Assembly: GCF_000152885.1 (NCBI RefSeq)
Contig: NZ_CH672403.1
Coordinates: forward strand, 55,847 to 119,846
Source: Idiomarina baltica OS145
Lineage (GTDB): Bacteria; Pseudomonadota; Gammaproteobacteria; Enterobacterales; Alteromonadaceae
Length of the DNA stretch: 64,000 bases
Direction of reading: 5' to 3'
The notes beneath the pieces are model-generated. The model saw only the letters and a list, made by a program, of their open reading frames with translations, ran no database searches and was not told the origin of the DNA. Position numbers and translations under genes: made by a program. Numbering within the stretch: position 1 is the first letter of the stretch; every line of letters begins with the position of its first letter. This document shows, piece by piece, positions 1 through 9,211 of the stretch.

Positions 1-807
1 CGATGGATCTTTGCCCGAGAACGCGCCGCCACCGTGACGCGCCATGCCACCGTAGGTATCCACAATAATTTTGCGCCCCGTCAAACCGCAGTCACCCATC
101 GGGCCGCCAATCACGAATCGACCGGTTGGGTTAATGTGGAACTTAGTATCACGGCTAACCCATTGTTCGGGTAGCACTGGCTTAATGATCTCTTCCATCA
201 CGGCTTCACGCAATGTGGCTTGGTCAATATCTTCACGGTGTTGGGTCGAAAGCACTACAGTATCAATTGCCACCGGTTTACCATTCTCGTAAACAAACGT
301 CAGCTGGCTTTTGGCATCAGGACGTAACCAATCGAGCGTGCCATTTTTACGCATCTCTGACTGACGCTGAACAATGCGGTGCGCATAGGTAATGGGGGCT
401 GGCATTAATACCGAGGTTTCATTAGATGCATAGCCAAACATCAAACCCTGGTCACCGGCGCCTTGCGCTTCAGGCGATTCACGATCTACGCCTTGATTAA
501 TATCTTGGCTCTGCTTACCAATCGCGTTTAGTACCGCGCAAGAGTTGGCATCAAAACCCATGTCCGAATGTGTGTAACCGACATCACGGATGGCTTGACG
601 GGTTAAATCTTCAATATCGACCCAAGCTGAAGTGGATATTTCCCCGCCCACTAATACCATGCCAGTTTTGACATAGGTTTCACACGCCACACGGGCGCGG
701 ATATCTTTTGCTAAAATTGCATCCAGTACGGCATCAGAAATCTGGTCCGCAATTTTATCAGGATGGCCCTCTGAAACCGATTCAGAAGTAAATAGGTGAC
801 GTGACAT
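1..807 (-). CDS. metK: S-adenosylmethionine synthetase, N-terminal part (gene runs off the left edge)
   Basis: Makes S-adenosylmethionine from methionine and ATP in the cytoplasm. The reading frame starts at the ATG whose complement is at 805-807 and runs 269 codons to the window edge. The family is about 384 residues, so roughly the last 115 are missing. Visible signatures are the start [19 protein letters not shown] (ATP/methionine loop with GHPDK), [12 protein letters not shown] near residue 120, and the glycine-rich [11 protein letters not shown] at the edge. The ribosome-binding site AAAGGA lies about 10 bases before the ATG. The upstream gap to divergent rsmE holds a candidate MetJ operator. 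Identity is certain; the 3' end and downstream neighbour are not visible. Confidence 0.97.
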   Translation of the reverse strand, partial: MSRHLFTSESVSEGHPDKIADQISDAVLDAILAKDIRARVACETYVKTGMVLVGGEISTSAWVDIEDLTRQAIRDVGYTHSDMGFDANSCAVLNAIGKQSQDINQGVDRESPEAQGAGDQGLMFGYASNETSVLMPAPITYAHRIVQRQSEMRKNGTLDWLRPDAKSQLTFVYENGKPVAIDTVVLSTQHREDIDQATLREAVMEEIIKPVLPEQWVSRDTKFHINPTGRFVIGGPMGDCGLTGRKIIVDTYGGMARHGGGAFSGKDPS

Positions 808-882
808 ATGCCTACCATTCCTTTATTTTGATTAAAATAACTAGTACTGACGGCGTAATTTAACCGATCAATAAAAAAATTT

Positions 883-906
883 CTACTTCTAGACGTCCAA
901 AAGTCT
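883..906. promoter_or_regulatory. Candidate MetJ operator (three adjacent met boxes)
   Basis: Three contiguous 8-mers, CTACTTCT, AGACGTCC and AAAAGTCT, match the met-box consensus AGACGTCT at 5, 7 and 6 of 8 positions. MetJ binds tandem 8-bp boxes, and metK is a classic MetJ target in gammaproteobacteria. The site lies between divergent metK and rsmE, about 76-99 bases upstream of the metK start. On the metK strand a weak -35-like TTGGAC (895-900) falls inside it. The repressor gene is not in the window, so function is inferred. Confidence 0.55.
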
Positions 907-935
907 GTTTATAGATAAGGATTCAATTAAGTCGT

Positions 936-1685
936 ATGAGAGTTCCACGCATTTTTCATCCCGAGCCACTCACGGTCAACAGCACCGTATCGCTCAGTGA
1001 TGACGCCTTTCAACACACCATCAAAGTGCTTCGCATGCAAGAAGGTCAGGCGCTTGAGTTGTTTTGTAACGATGATTTTAATTACGCAGCGGTACTCACT
1101 TCAGTCGCCAAGAAAAGCGCGCAAGTTGAAATTACTGGTGCCCAACTCAACAGCACCGAGTCTCCTTTATTCGTTCACCTAGGTCAGGTCGTTTCACGCG
1201 GAGACAGGATGGATTTCGCCCTACAGAAATCAGTGGAACTCGGTGTTAATGCCATCACTCCGCTGTTCAGCGAGCGCTGCGGTGTAAAATTAAACGGTGA
1301 TCGACTTGAGAAGAAACAACAACAATGGCAGAAAATTGTCATTTCTGCTTGTGAGCAGTCGGGTCGCAGTCATGTCCCTATCGTACTTCCTGCAATATTA
1401 GTCGATGACTTTGTAAAGACGCCGTTTGACGGTTTGCGGTTAACCTTAGATCCCTATGCGCGCGTGCCGCTCAATCAGATTGAGGGCGCTAACTTGGCCC
1501 AGCGCATTCAGTTAATGATTGGTCCAGAGGGTGGTTTCACGGATATTGAAGTTGAACACGCTCGCCACCATCACTTTAAACCGATTCGTTTAGGACCACG
1601 TATTCTGCGAACAGAAACCGCTGCGATGACAGCTTTAGCAGCCATCCAGTATGAATTTGGTGATCTCAACGCCAGCAACGAATAA
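936..1685 (+). CDS. rsmE: 16S rRNA (uracil-1498-N3)-methyltransferase
   Basis: Methylates U1498 of 16S rRNA using S-adenosylmethionine. It has an N-terminal PUA-like RNA-binding part (about residues 1-75) followed by a SPOUT knotted methyltransferase domain. The knot signatures LMIGPEGGFTDIE and LGPRILRTETA are near the C-terminus. Length (249 residues) is normal for the family, and the start MRVPRIFHP is the usual RsmE N-terminus. The nearest AAGGA (917-921) is 14 bases from the ATG, which is long. It heads the rsmE-gshB-yqgE-ruvX run, an order also found in E. coli, and its upstream gap contains the possible MetJ site. Confidence 0.96.
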   Translation: MRVPRIFHPEPLTVNSTVSLSDDAFQHTIKVLRMQEGQALELFCNDDFNYAAVLTSVAKKSAQVEITGAQLNSTESPLFVHLGQVVSRGDRMDFALQKSVELGVNAITPLFSERCGVKLNGDRLEKKQQQWQKIVISACEQSGRSHVPIVLPAILVDDFVKTPFDGLRLTLDPYARVPLNQIEGANLAQRIQLMIGPEGGFTDIEVEHARHHHFKPIRLGPRILRTETAAMTALAAIQYEFGDLNASNE

Positions 1686-1696
1686 GGAAAATACCC

Positions 1697-2647
1697 ATGA
1701 AGTTAGCCATGATTATGGATCCCATTGCGCAGGTAAAAACGGAAAAAGATACCAGTTTCCGACTGTTGCTCGAAGCACAGGCGCGCGGTTACCAAAGTTA
1801 TTATATTGAAATGGCCGATCTACTTATTGATTCAGGTCGCCCCTATGCGATGGCACGTAAGGTCACCGTCAAAGATCAAAAGACAGACTTTTATCAGTTA
1901 GGTGATGTTGAGAAGCTACCGCTCGGTGACTTTGATGTAATCATGATGCGCAAAGACCCGCCGTTTGATAGTCAGTTCCTCTATGCAACGCACATATTTG
2001 ATTTGGCGCAAGCTGAAGGTGCGCTGGTAGTGAATAACCCGCAAAGCTTGCGAGATTGTAATGAAAAGCTTTATACCAGTTGGTTTCCTGAATTTATTAC
2101 CGATAGTTTGGTGTCCGCCAATGCTGAGCAACTTAAGGCGTTTCATAAGAAGCACGGTACCGTCATACTTAAACCGCTAGACGGGATGGGTGGCGCATCG
2201 ATATTTAAAGTTAACGAAGACGGTGCAAATTTAGGTGTCATCATCGAAACACTCACCGAAAAAGGTCAGCGTTATGCCATGGCACAAAAATATCTGCCAG
2301 AGATTAAAGACGGCGATAAGCGGATTCTAATTATTAATGGCGAACCGGTACCTTACGCATTGGCACGAATTCCTTCTGCTGGTGAGACACGCGGCAACCT
2401 TGCGGCTGGCGGCAGTGGGCGTCCGCAACCATTGAGCGAAAGTGACGAACGCATTGCGCGTGCTATCGGTCCCACACTTAAACAAAAAGGTTTATATCTT
2501 GTTGGTCTCGATGTCATTGGTGAACGTATTACAGAAATCAATGTGACGAGTCCAACTTGTATGCGAGAGATCGAAAACGCCTATGACATCAATATAGCAG
2601 CGCAACTCTTCGCAGCTATTGAGCACGATCTGCAGCAGCGTCGTTGA
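1697..2647 (+). CDS. gshB: Glutathione synthetase
   Basis: Joins gamma-glutamylcysteine and glycine with ATP to make glutathione in the cytoplasm. This is an ATP-grasp enzyme of 316 residues, the same length as the E. coli protein. The start MKLAMIMDPI is typical. The central KPLDGMGGASIF is the ATP-grasp phosphate loop, and GDKRILIINGEPVPYALARIP with ITEINVTSPT form the substrate and metal site. It starts 11 bases after rsmE with an AAGGAAA ribosome-binding site, so it is probably co-transcribed with it. gshA is not in the window. No oddities seen. Confidence 0.97.
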   Translation: MKLAMIMDPIAQVKTEKDTSFRLLLEAQARGYQSYYIEMADLLIDSGRPYAMARKVTVKDQKTDFYQLGDVEKLPLGDFDVIMMRKDPPFDSQFLYATHIFDLAQAEGALVVNNPQSLRDCNEKLYTSWFPEFITDSLVSANAEQLKAFHKKHGTVILKPLDGMGGASIFKVNEDGANLGVIIETLTEKGQRYAMAQKYLPEIKDGDKRILIINGEPVPYALARIPSAGETRGNLAAGGSGRPQPLSESDERIARAIGPTLKQKGLYLVGLDVIGERITEINVTSPTCMREIENAYDINIAAQLFAAIEHDLQQRR

Positions 2648-2698
2648 AATTGCTGAATAAACCCCGATATAAGTCTTATCGTGAGTGAGGAGTGCTTT

Positions 2699-3256
2699 AT
2701 GGAAAGCTTACAAAATCATTTTTTAATTGCTACACCCAGTATGAATGATCCGCTATTTCGTCGTAGCGTGACTTATATCTGCGAACACAACGAAGACGGT
2801 GCGATGGGACTGATCATTAATCAACCTGCAGAGCTAACGGTTAACTCGTTGCTCGACAAACTTGAAATTGTTTATCCGGACAGTGCGGACAGCCTTAAAG
2901 GTCCAGTCTATCAAGGCGGACCTGTGGGTCAGGAGCGAGGCTTTGTGATTCACCCGCCACAACAAAACTGGCGTAGCAGTCTCAAGTTGAGTGATGAGAT
3001 TATGGTCACCACTTCGCGTGACATTTTAGAGGCCTTGGGTTCCTCCGCGGCGCCGTTACAGTTTCTGCTAACGCTCGGATATGCGGGTTGGGAAGCTGGC
3101 CAGCTAGAGCAAGAGCTGGCTGAAAATTCGTGGTTAGCTATCCCTGCGGATCCTGAGATATTGTTTAACACACCGACTAATCAACGTTGGGAAAAAGCCA
3201 CCGAGCAACTCGGTTTTGATATTTGGAAGCTCGGACCGGATGTAGGTCACGCATGA
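2699..3256 (+). CDS. yqgE: YqgE/AlgH (UPF0301) family protein
   Basis: A conserved bacterial protein with no established biochemical function. In Pseudomonas the homologue AlgH has been linked to alginate regulation. It has 185 residues from the chosen ATG, starting [15 protein letters not shown]. It contains the family hallmarks [22 protein letters not shown] and PVYQGGPV, and the C-terminal [16 protein letters not shown]. An in-frame GTG six codons upstream (2681) is less likely because GAGGAG (2686-2691) is a good ribosome-binding site for the ATG at 2699. It overlaps ruvX by ATGA, which supports an operon with gshB and ruvX. Confidence 0.93.
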   Translation: MESLQNHFLIATPSMNDPLFRRSVTYICEHNEDGAMGLIINQPAELTVNSLLDKLEIVYPDSADSLKGPVYQGGPVGQERGFVIHPPQQNWRSSLKLSDEIMVTTSRDILEALGSSAAPLQFLLTLGYAGWEAGQLEQELAENSWLAIPADPEILFNTPTNQRWEKATEQLGFDIWKLGPDVGHA

Positions 3257-3660
3257 CAGTTGTCGGGTTTGATTTTGGCACCAAAAGTATTGGCGTTGCA
3301 GTGGGTCAGTCGATAACGGGCACCGCCTCTATTTTAAAAGCACTCAAAGCTCAGGACGGTATTCCAAACTGGAGTACTGTCGAACAACTGCTCAAAGAGT
3401 GGCAGCCTGAACGTGTCGTCGTTGGCCTACCACTTAATATGGATGGCACGGAGCAACCGCTCACGCAACGCGCGAAAAAGTTTGGCAATCGTATTCACGG
3501 TCGTTTTAATGTCCCCGTTGTCTTTCAAGACGAACGTTTAACGTCCACCGCCGCTCGAGAAGCGTTGTTTGAACGCGATGGCTATCGCGGCTTGGAAAAA
3601 GGCAAAGTCGACAGTGCTGCGGCATTGCTCATTGTTGAAGATTATCTTCGTGCATTGTAG
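3253..3660 (+). CDS. ruvX: Holliday-junction-resolvase-fold 16S rRNA processing nuclease YqgF/RuvX
   Basis: RNase H-fold nuclease of the YqgF family, involved in pre-16S rRNA 5' maturation and once proposed as an alternative Holliday-junction resolvase. The 135-residue protein shows the fold's acidic sites: [16 protein letters not shown] at the N-terminus, [11 protein letters not shown] in the middle, [11 protein letters not shown], and DSAAALLI at the C-terminus. The start is the ATG of the ATGA overlap with the yqgE stop; an upstream in-frame TTG would extend it into yqgE without reason. It is the last gene of the rsmE run. A separate promoter follows its stop codon. Confidence 0.95.
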   Translation: MTVVGFDFGTKSIGVAVGQSITGTASILKALKAQDGIPNWSTVEQLLKEWQPERVVVGLPLNMDGTEQPLTQRAKKFGNRIHGRFNVPVVFQDERLTSTAAREALFERDGYRGLEKGKVDSAAALLIVEDYLRAL

Positions 3661-3665
3661 TCATG

Positions 3666-3693
3666 TTGCCAAATCAGGATAATTCGTTATAGT
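3666..3693 (+). promoter_or_regulatory. Sigma70-type promoter for the two-gene unit at 3728-5016
   Basis: TTGCCA (3666-3671), a 16-base spacer, and TATAGT (3688-3693) each match consensus at 5 of 6 positions. The site begins 6 bases after the ruvX stop and ends 34 bases before the GTG start of the next gene. By eye it is among the best promoter matches in the window. Confidence 0.6.
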
Positions 3694-3727
3694 GATGATT
3701 AAAAAGTAGAATGCTTGGGAGAAGGCT

Positions 3728-4018
3728 GTGCTAGGCAACGAAGAACCATTTTCTGTCACCGGTAACACCATTTTATTGCGCAACGAAAATAAAAAGTTGC
3801 TACTGGTAACTGGTGACCGTTATAAAAACATTTTAGTTTCGCGCACAGGCGTGGAGATGAGCGACTGGAACGCTGAACGCCGTCCTGGCGTGCGCGTCGT
3901 TTCACTTCATGAACTATTCAAACGCGACAAAACGTATTTCTTTATTAGAGCGGGCGGCGTTGAGTATCAAGTCGACTTAAAGTTTGAAGAAAGTCCAATT
4001 ACCGAAATGAAGTTCTAA
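3728..4018 (+). CDS. Hypothetical protein, 96 residues
   Basis: I do not recognise this protein. The start is a GTG preceded by GGGAGAAGG (3717-3725); no in-frame ATG lies upstream. It has no signal peptide or membrane segment. It looks like a compact beta-rich domain: an N-terminal SVTGNTILLRNENKKLLLV stretch, a basic centre (NAERRPGVRVV), and a final FFIRAGGVEYQVDLKFEES. Its stop overlaps the ATG of the transglutaminase-like gene by one base (TAATG), so the two are very likely translationally coupled. It could be an accessory or regulator of that neighbour, but nothing in the sequence proves this. Confidence 0.75.
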   Translation: MLGNEEPFSVTGNTILLRNENKKLLLVTGDRYKNILVSRTGVEMSDWNAERRPGVRVVSLHELFKRDKTYFFIRAGGVEYQVDLKFEESPITEMKF

Positions 4019-5016
4019 TGAAAAAGCTATCTGATGAGAGAACATACCTGTCCGCTTGGGGTGCAGTCATTGTTCTCTCAACAGTTCTGCTTGTTAGCAG
4101 TGTCCCCAAAGCTTTTGCTCAACAAACAGCTTTCGAGAAAACATCCCGTGACGGCGATATTTTACTTTCCTACCAATGGAATCTTCCCAACGGGAAGCTC
4201 ACGCAGCTTAGTTTCAGTGTTAATCAGCGCGACTTCTTAAAGCCGTTTGCAACATTTCGGAGTTACGACCGAAAGCGCGCACTTCGTGAGCTTAATTATC
4301 AAGTTAATCAGTATATACAGCGCCAACGTTGGTATGGTGTTGAAGCGACGCTGTCCCCCCGACAAGAGAAATTAACCTTATCAATACGCAAAGCACGAAC
4401 GGAACCGTTACAACAACGTTACCAACAGCAACTGAGAAAGGTACAACAATTTTTTAATCAGCAATGGCAAGACTATTTATCGGCAAATTACTATCGCAAA
4501 TTGTCGCTTCCATTGGGGGAAACGGGCATCGTTCCAGATGCAGTTACTATTGCCGAGAAAACTCAATCACTTCTCAGAACGCTGGTTGTCGCTATCGGGA
4601 ACGAACTTAAAGATAACAGTCGACGCAGCTACACCAACTACGTTGGCCATTTTGTTCAGTCGATTCCTTATGACAGTCTCAGTAGCAAGCTATCAAGTCG
4701 TGGAGATGGCTTCACGCCACCTAATTACCTTCTTCTCAACAATCGAGGTGACTGTGACAGTAAAGTCAGCCTCACGCTAGCCTTACTAAAAGAGATTATT
4801 CCTGAAGCAAGAATGATCATTGTTTATTTCCCAAAACATGCGATTTTTGGCATTCAAATGGCAAAGCAAGCAAACGATATAACCTTGATGCACAACGGAA
4901 CTGAATTCGTTCTCATGGATGTCGCAGGGCCCGCCGTTTTACCAGCGGGCCAACTCTCCAGTGATGTGCAGTTTCTTGTCAACACTGGGCAGTATACGGT
5001 TATCAAAGGCAACTAA
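4018..5016 (+). CDS. Periplasmic transglutaminase-like cysteine protein
   Basis: Predicted exported protein of 332 residues. Residues 1-35 form a signal peptide, with a hydrophobic run at about 14-28 and a cut near AFA-QQ. The C-terminal third carries a transglutaminase-like triad: Cys246 in NNRGDCDSK, His274 in FPKHAIFG and Asp301 in VLMDVAGP. The middle (about 80-160) is rich in Gln, Arg and Tyr and may be helical. Proteins of this fold act as peptidases, amidases or transferases; the substrate here is unknown. It shares a promoter with the 96-residue protein before it and ends one base before the convergent PhoH gene. Confidence 0.75.
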   Translation: MKKLSDERTYLSAWGAVIVLSTVLLVSSVPKAFAQQTAFEKTSRDGDILLSYQWNLPNGKLTQLSFSVNQRDFLKPFATFRSYDRKRALRELNYQVNQYIQRQRWYGVEATLSPRQEKLTLSIRKARTEPLQQRYQQQLRKVQQFFNQQWQDYLSANYYRKLSLPLGETGIVPDAVTIAEKTQSLLRTLVVAIGNELKDNSRRSYTNYVGHFVQSIPYDSLSSKLSSRGDGFTPPNYLLLNNRGDCDSKVSLTLALLKEIIPEARMIIVYFPKHAIFGIQMAKQANDITLMHNGTEFVLMDVAGPAVLPAGQLSSDVQFLVNTGQYTVIKGN

Positions 5017-5017
5017 G

Positions 5018-6421
5018 CTATAGATGCTCCTCTGCATACTCTGCCAGACTACTTCTTACCACACCGTTTAGATTAATGGTCGCACTGCCTGGATAATCTT
5101 TAAAACGCTCTACGATAAAGGTGAGTCCTGAGGTGACAGCAGTTAAGTAATAACTATCAATCTGCGCCAAGTTGCCCGACACGACCAGTTTCGTATTCTC
5201 ACCACAACGGGTAATTATTGTTTTTAGCTGTGATGCGGTTAAGTTTTGTGCTTCATCAAGTATAACCACCGCATTTTGAATACTGCGACCACGCATGAAG
5301 TTTAATGACTTGAACTGGATATTCGCTTTCGTCATGATGTAATTGAGACTCGAGTCCATGCTCTCATCATTCTTATGCAATACTTCAAGAGAATCCGTTA
5401 TAGCTGATAACCAAGGCGCCATTTTCTCCTCTTCTGTCCCCGGTAAAAAGCCAATAGACTCAGCGATCTCTGGCGTGTTTCGGGTAACAATAATTTTCTC
5501 GTAGATCCCCTTTTCGACCACCATTTCTAATGCCGCAGCAAGCGCTAATAGCGTCTTACCACTACCCGCCGGCCCCGTCAGAATGACCATGTCCAAGCTT
5601 GTGTCAAGCAGTGCGTGCATCGCCATCGCTTGATATATATTCTTAGGGTGAATCCCCCACGCGCTGTAACCCATTAAGCGCTCATGTCCCAAATCCATCA
5701 GCGTTACAGAGGTATCGTCAAAAGTGTCCACCCGAGCTGCGAAATGTTCTGTTTCATCGATAAAATATTCGTTATAGAAAATTTGCGGCATGTGTTCGCG
5801 CGAAACCGTGTGATAGGCATCTCGCCCCTCTTGCAACGTACTGACATCACCCACTTGTTGCCAAAAGTCCCCTTCAAACTGATAGAAACCTTTCGTCAAT
5901 AAACGAATATCATCAATTAATTGGTCTGTGCGATAATCCTCAACATGTTTTACGCCCGCACCTTTGGCTTTTAGGCGCATATTGATATCTTTTGTCACCA
6001 AAGTGACCGTGCTACCCGCAAACTTAATTTGCAGTTCTAACGCCACTTGAATAATACGGTGGTCATTTTCATTGAGCGCCAAAGCAGACGCACTTTGCTT
6101 CAACTCGTAGTCAGGGAAAATAGCTAACGTGCCGCTCGCTTGGTGGTCGCCACTTAACTGCGTCAAAGGGACACCTTTAACTATCTGCTCAGGTGTTGCA
6201 TCCTTTAACACCTCCTCCAATGAACGAATCGCAACACGCGCATCTCGGCTCACGTCCTTATTGCGATCCTTAATATTATCTAACTCTTCTAACACGACCA
6301 TAGGAATAACGACGTTATGCTCATCGAAGCTGAGAAAAGCGAGAGGATCATGCAATAGAATATTGGTATCTAAAACGAAGTACTTAGTAGCTTGGGAGGT
6401 TTGACTAACATTTGCGGTCAT
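5018..6421 (-). CDS. PIN domain-PhoH fusion ATPase (YlaK type)
   Basis: 467-residue cytoplasmic protein joining an N-terminal PIN ribonuclease domain and a C-terminal PhoH P-loop ATPase. The PIN domain begins at YFVLDTNILLHDP (Asp18), and further acidic residues follow in ENDHRI and VTKDINMR. The PhoH domain has a Walker A motif GPAGSGKT (283-290) and a Walker B motif VVILDEAQN. This architecture suggests ATP-driven RNA cleavage, but the cellular target is unknown. The chosen ATG has AAAAGG eight bases upstream; a GTG three codons earlier would sit on top of that site. It is transcribed divergently from rapA and converges on the transglutaminase-like gene. Confidence 0.93.
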   Translation of the reverse strand: MTANVSQTSQATKYFVLDTNILLHDPLAFLSFDEHNVVIPMVVLEELDNIKDRNKDVSRDARVAIRSLEEVLKDATPEQIVKGVPLTQLSGDHQASGTLAIFPDYELKQSASALALNENDHRIIQVALELQIKFAGSTVTLVTKDINMRLKAKGAGVKHVEDYRTDQLIDDIRLLTKGFYQFEGDFWQQVGDVSTLQEGRDAYHTVSREHMPQIFYNEYFIDETEHFAARVDTFDDTSVTLMDLGHERLMGYSAWGIHPKNIYQAMAMHALLDTSLDMVILTGPAGSGKTLLALAAALEMVVEKGIYEKIIVTRNTPEIAESIGFLPGTEEEKMAPWLSAITDSLEVLHKNDESMDSSLNYIMTKANIQFKSLNFMRGRSIQNAVVILDEAQNLTASQLKTIITRCGENTKLVVSGNLAQIDSYYLTAVTSGLTFIVERFKDYPGSATINLNGVVRSSLAEYAEEHL

Positions 6422-6556
6422 AGCGTACACCTTTTGTTATCGTTTGATTAAAGCTTAGACCAAAATTCGTGACACAGGGATGACAGTCGCATTGTTTTTT
6501 TCTAATCTCCCCATTACTATTGCCGACCTTTAAAGTTAGCGCATAGGAAGGACGAA

Positions 6557-9211
6557 GTGAGCGAGTTTAGTTTAGGGCAACGTTGGTTAAGCGAAACTGA
6601 AACAGATTTAGGCCTTGGCGTAGTCACTGCCGTGGATGGACGCCAGGTATCGGTGATGTTCCCTAGCACAGGGGAAACACGAATGTACGCTAAATCCGAC
6701 GCACCTCTCGCTCGATTTGTGCTGAATGAAGGACAAGAAGCAACACATGCTGATCAATGGCGTTTTATCGTCACCGAAGCAAAAGAGCATCAAGGGTTAG
6801 CCATCTATTTCGGTGAACGCGAAGACTCAGGCGAAGAGGTGATGGTGCCAGAGTCCCAGTTAGCTCATCAAATTGATACCAATCCAGCATTAACGCGCTT
6901 TATTGCAGGGCAAGCCGATCGCCACGATCTGTATCTTCTGCGCATGCAAGGCCAACAACAATTAGCGCGCTGGCAACAAAGCCCTGTCGCGGGTCTCCTA
7001 GGCGCACGTGTGAATCTGTTAGCGCACCAGTGTTACGTCGCATCAACCGTGGCGAACCGCTACCACCCTCGAGTTATGCTCGCTGACGAGGTCGGCTTAG
7101 GAAAAACCATCGAAGCGGGCATGATTATCAAGCGCCAGCATGTCACGGGGCGTAGCCAACGTATACTAATTGCCGTACCCGATAGCCTCCGTCACCAATG
7201 GCTTGTTGAGATGAAGCGCCGATTTGCGCTTGATTTCAGTGTGTTTGATGAAGCCAGAATCCGAGAAGCGCAACTCGATAGTGATAATCCATTTTCTACT
7301 GAACAATTAGTGATTATCAACAACAAAATCCTACACGATGAACAGTGGCATGACGCACTCATGGGTGCCGAATTTGACATGTTGGTGGTCGACGAAGCCC
7401 ATCACCTTAATGACAGTACACGGGGCTATGAACACTTTGCTCAGCTAGCGAAAGCCATCCCAGGCTTATTGTTATTAACCGCAACACCTGAGCAAGAAGG
7501 TAACGAGGGACACTTTAAGCGTTTGCAGTTACTTGACCCAGACCGCTTTAACGATTTTAGCGCGTTTGAGGAGGAGCAAACTCATTATCGCGAACTGGCA
7601 GATAAAGCGACGGAGCTTAAAGGAGAGGAACTCGACGAACTCCTTGATGAACACGGCACAGGCCGGGTTATGTTTAGAAACCGCCGTCAAAATGTCGGTG
7701 GATTCCCAGCGCGTCAATTTCACTCGGTTAAACTACCTGAGCCCGAGGATGACATGCGTGAACCTTGGTGGCTGGGCGACCCCCGTGTGACTTGGCTTAT
7801 TGACCATATAAAAGGTAACCGGGATGACAAAACGTTGCTTATTTGCCACAGCGCGAAAACGGTAAATGAGCTCGCCGAAGCATTGCGTGTGCTTGAAGGG
7901 ATAAACGCTGCCGTTTTCCACGAAGGTATGTCATTACTTGAACGCGACCGCGCTGCCGAGTTCTTTGCCGACGATGATAATGGCAGCCCGATTTTATTGT
8001 GCTCAGAGATAGGTAGCGAGGGGCGGAACTTTCAGTTTGTGCATCAACTCGTACTATTCGACTTACCTGAAAACCCAGACTTACTTGAGCAACGGATAGG
8101 ACGACTTGACCGTATCGGGCAAACCCATGATATCGCGATCTACCTGCCCTACACCGAAGACTCCGACGAGGGCATTTTACTGCCTTGGTATCACACGATG
8201 AATGCATTCGAACAATGTAATCCCGTCGGACGCCGCATGTATGACGACTTTTCTCAGCAGATTAAAAAGGCTTTGCTAAGCTGCCAGCCGCTTCCGAAAG
8301 AAGTGCTGCAGCAGAGCGCAGAGTTACATCAGCAACTGATGGCCGAGGTTGAAGCGGGTCGCGATAAACTACAAGAGTTAAATGCATGCCGTCCAGAACA
8401 GGCTAAGTCGGTAATCTTGGCTATAGAAGAAAGCAGCGACGTATCAACTCTGGATGAGTTTATGACCACATTCTGGGAGCGCTTTGGTATCGATATCGAA
8501 GAACTCGACGAAAACCGAGTGTTCGTTAAACCGAGCGAGCATATGCGCGTCGAGGCTATTCCAGGCCTGCAAGAAGAAGGGATGACCATCACCTTTGACC
8601 GCACCACGGCACTTAATTACGAGGATATCGAATTCTTAAGTTGGGACCACCCTCACGTGCAAGAGGCCTTGGATATAGTGACCCAGCAAGACTTCGGTAG
8701 CGTCTGCGTTACTAAGCTAAATAACAAAGCGCTGCCTGAGGGCGCCTGGTTCATGGAGGTTGACTTTAGTGCACAGATTAACGCCCCCCAAAGCGCGGTA
8801 GCTCAGGAGTTCTTTCCGCTTCAGAACCATCGTATATTGCTTGATAGCCAAGGGCGGGAACTGACGAGCAAAGTGCCACGCGATGCATTAACCAAGCAAG
8901 CCGACTTTATGGATAAAAAAACCTCACGGCAAATTTTAAAGCAGTTGCGTGATATCACTAAGTCGCACTTAGAAGTAGCGCGTAGCTCTGCTGAAGCTTG
9001 GTTAGAGCAACAAAGCGCTGCTATCGGTTCGCGTATCAGTGAAAACTTAGGAAAGGAACTTGAACGTCTGACCAAACTAAAGCAGCGCAATCCTTCCGTA
9101 CGCGAATCTGAAATTGAAGCTATCAAAATGCGCCAGCAAACCTTATTAGAATCGCTAAAACAACCGCAGCTTTCGTTGTTTGCCGTGCGTATTTTGGTCA
9201 ATCATCACTAA
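6557..9211 (+). CDS. rapA: RNA polymerase-associated ATPase RapA, shorter than usual
   Basis: SWI2/SNF2-family ATPase that binds RNA polymerase and helps recycle stalled complexes. The N-terminal Tudor-like part starts SEFSLGQRWLSETETDLG. Then come the helicase motifs DEVGLGKT (177-184), DEAH (278-281) and LLTATPE, plus the second lobe with CSEIGSEGRNFQF and EQRIGRLDRIGQ. The start is a GTG with AAGGA upstream. At 884 residues it is about 84 shorter than E. coli RapA (968, from memory). The missing part lies in the linker between the two lobes, where FEEEQTHYRELADKATELK leads quickly to the arm HGTGRVMFRNRR and then to PWWLGDPRVTWLI. Its stop overlaps rluA. Confidence 0.95.
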   Translation: MSEFSLGQRWLSETETDLGLGVVTAVDGRQVSVMFPSTGETRMYAKSDAPLARFVLNEGQEATHADQWRFIVTEAKEHQGLAIYFGEREDSGEEVMVPESQLAHQIDTNPALTRFIAGQADRHDLYLLRMQGQQQLARWQQSPVAGLLGARVNLLAHQCYVASTVANRYHPRVMLADEVGLGKTIEAGMIIKRQHVTGRSQRILIAVPDSLRHQWLVEMKRRFALDFSVFDEARIREAQLDSDNPFSTEQLVIINNKILHDEQWHDALMGAEFDMLVVDEAHHLNDSTRGYEHFAQLAKAIPGLLLLTATPEQEGNEGHFKRLQLLDPDRFNDFSAFEEEQTHYRELADKATELKGEELDELLDEHGTGRVMFRNRRQNVGGFPARQFHSVKLPEPEDDMREPWWLGDPRVTWLIDHIKGNRDDKTLLICHSAKTVNELAEALRVLEGINAAVFHEGMSLLERDRAAEFFADDDNGSPILLCSEIGSEGRNFQFVHQLVLFDLPENPDLLEQRIGRLDRIGQTHDIAIYLPYTEDSDEGILLPWYHTMNAFEQCNPVGRRMYDDFSQQIKKALLSCQPLPKEVLQQSAELHQQLMAEVEAGRDKLQELNACRPEQAKSVILAIEESSDVSTLDEFMTTFWERFGIDIEELDENRVFVKPSEHMRVEAIPGLQEEGMTITFDRTTALNYEDIEFLSWDHPHVQEALDIVTQQDFGSVCVTKLNNKALPEGAWFMEVDFSAQINAPQSAVAQEFFPLQNHRILLDSQGRELTSKVPRDALTKQADFMDKKTSRQILKQLRDITKSHLEVARSSAEAWLEQQSAAIGSRISENLGKELERLTKLKQRNPSVRESEIEAIKMRQQTLLESLKQPQLSLFAVRILVNHH

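Noticed and set aside
71..292. 73-codon plus-strand frame at the left edge
   Set aside because: Antisense to metK, with no homology or ribosome-binding site.
2681..2698. GTG start of yqgE upstream of the ATG
   Set aside because: The GAGGAG in this stretch is the ribosome-binding site for the ATG at 2699.
7839..8207. 122-codon minus-strand frame inside rapA
   Set aside because: Shadow of rapA; composition is Arg- and Ser-rich and unlike a real protein.
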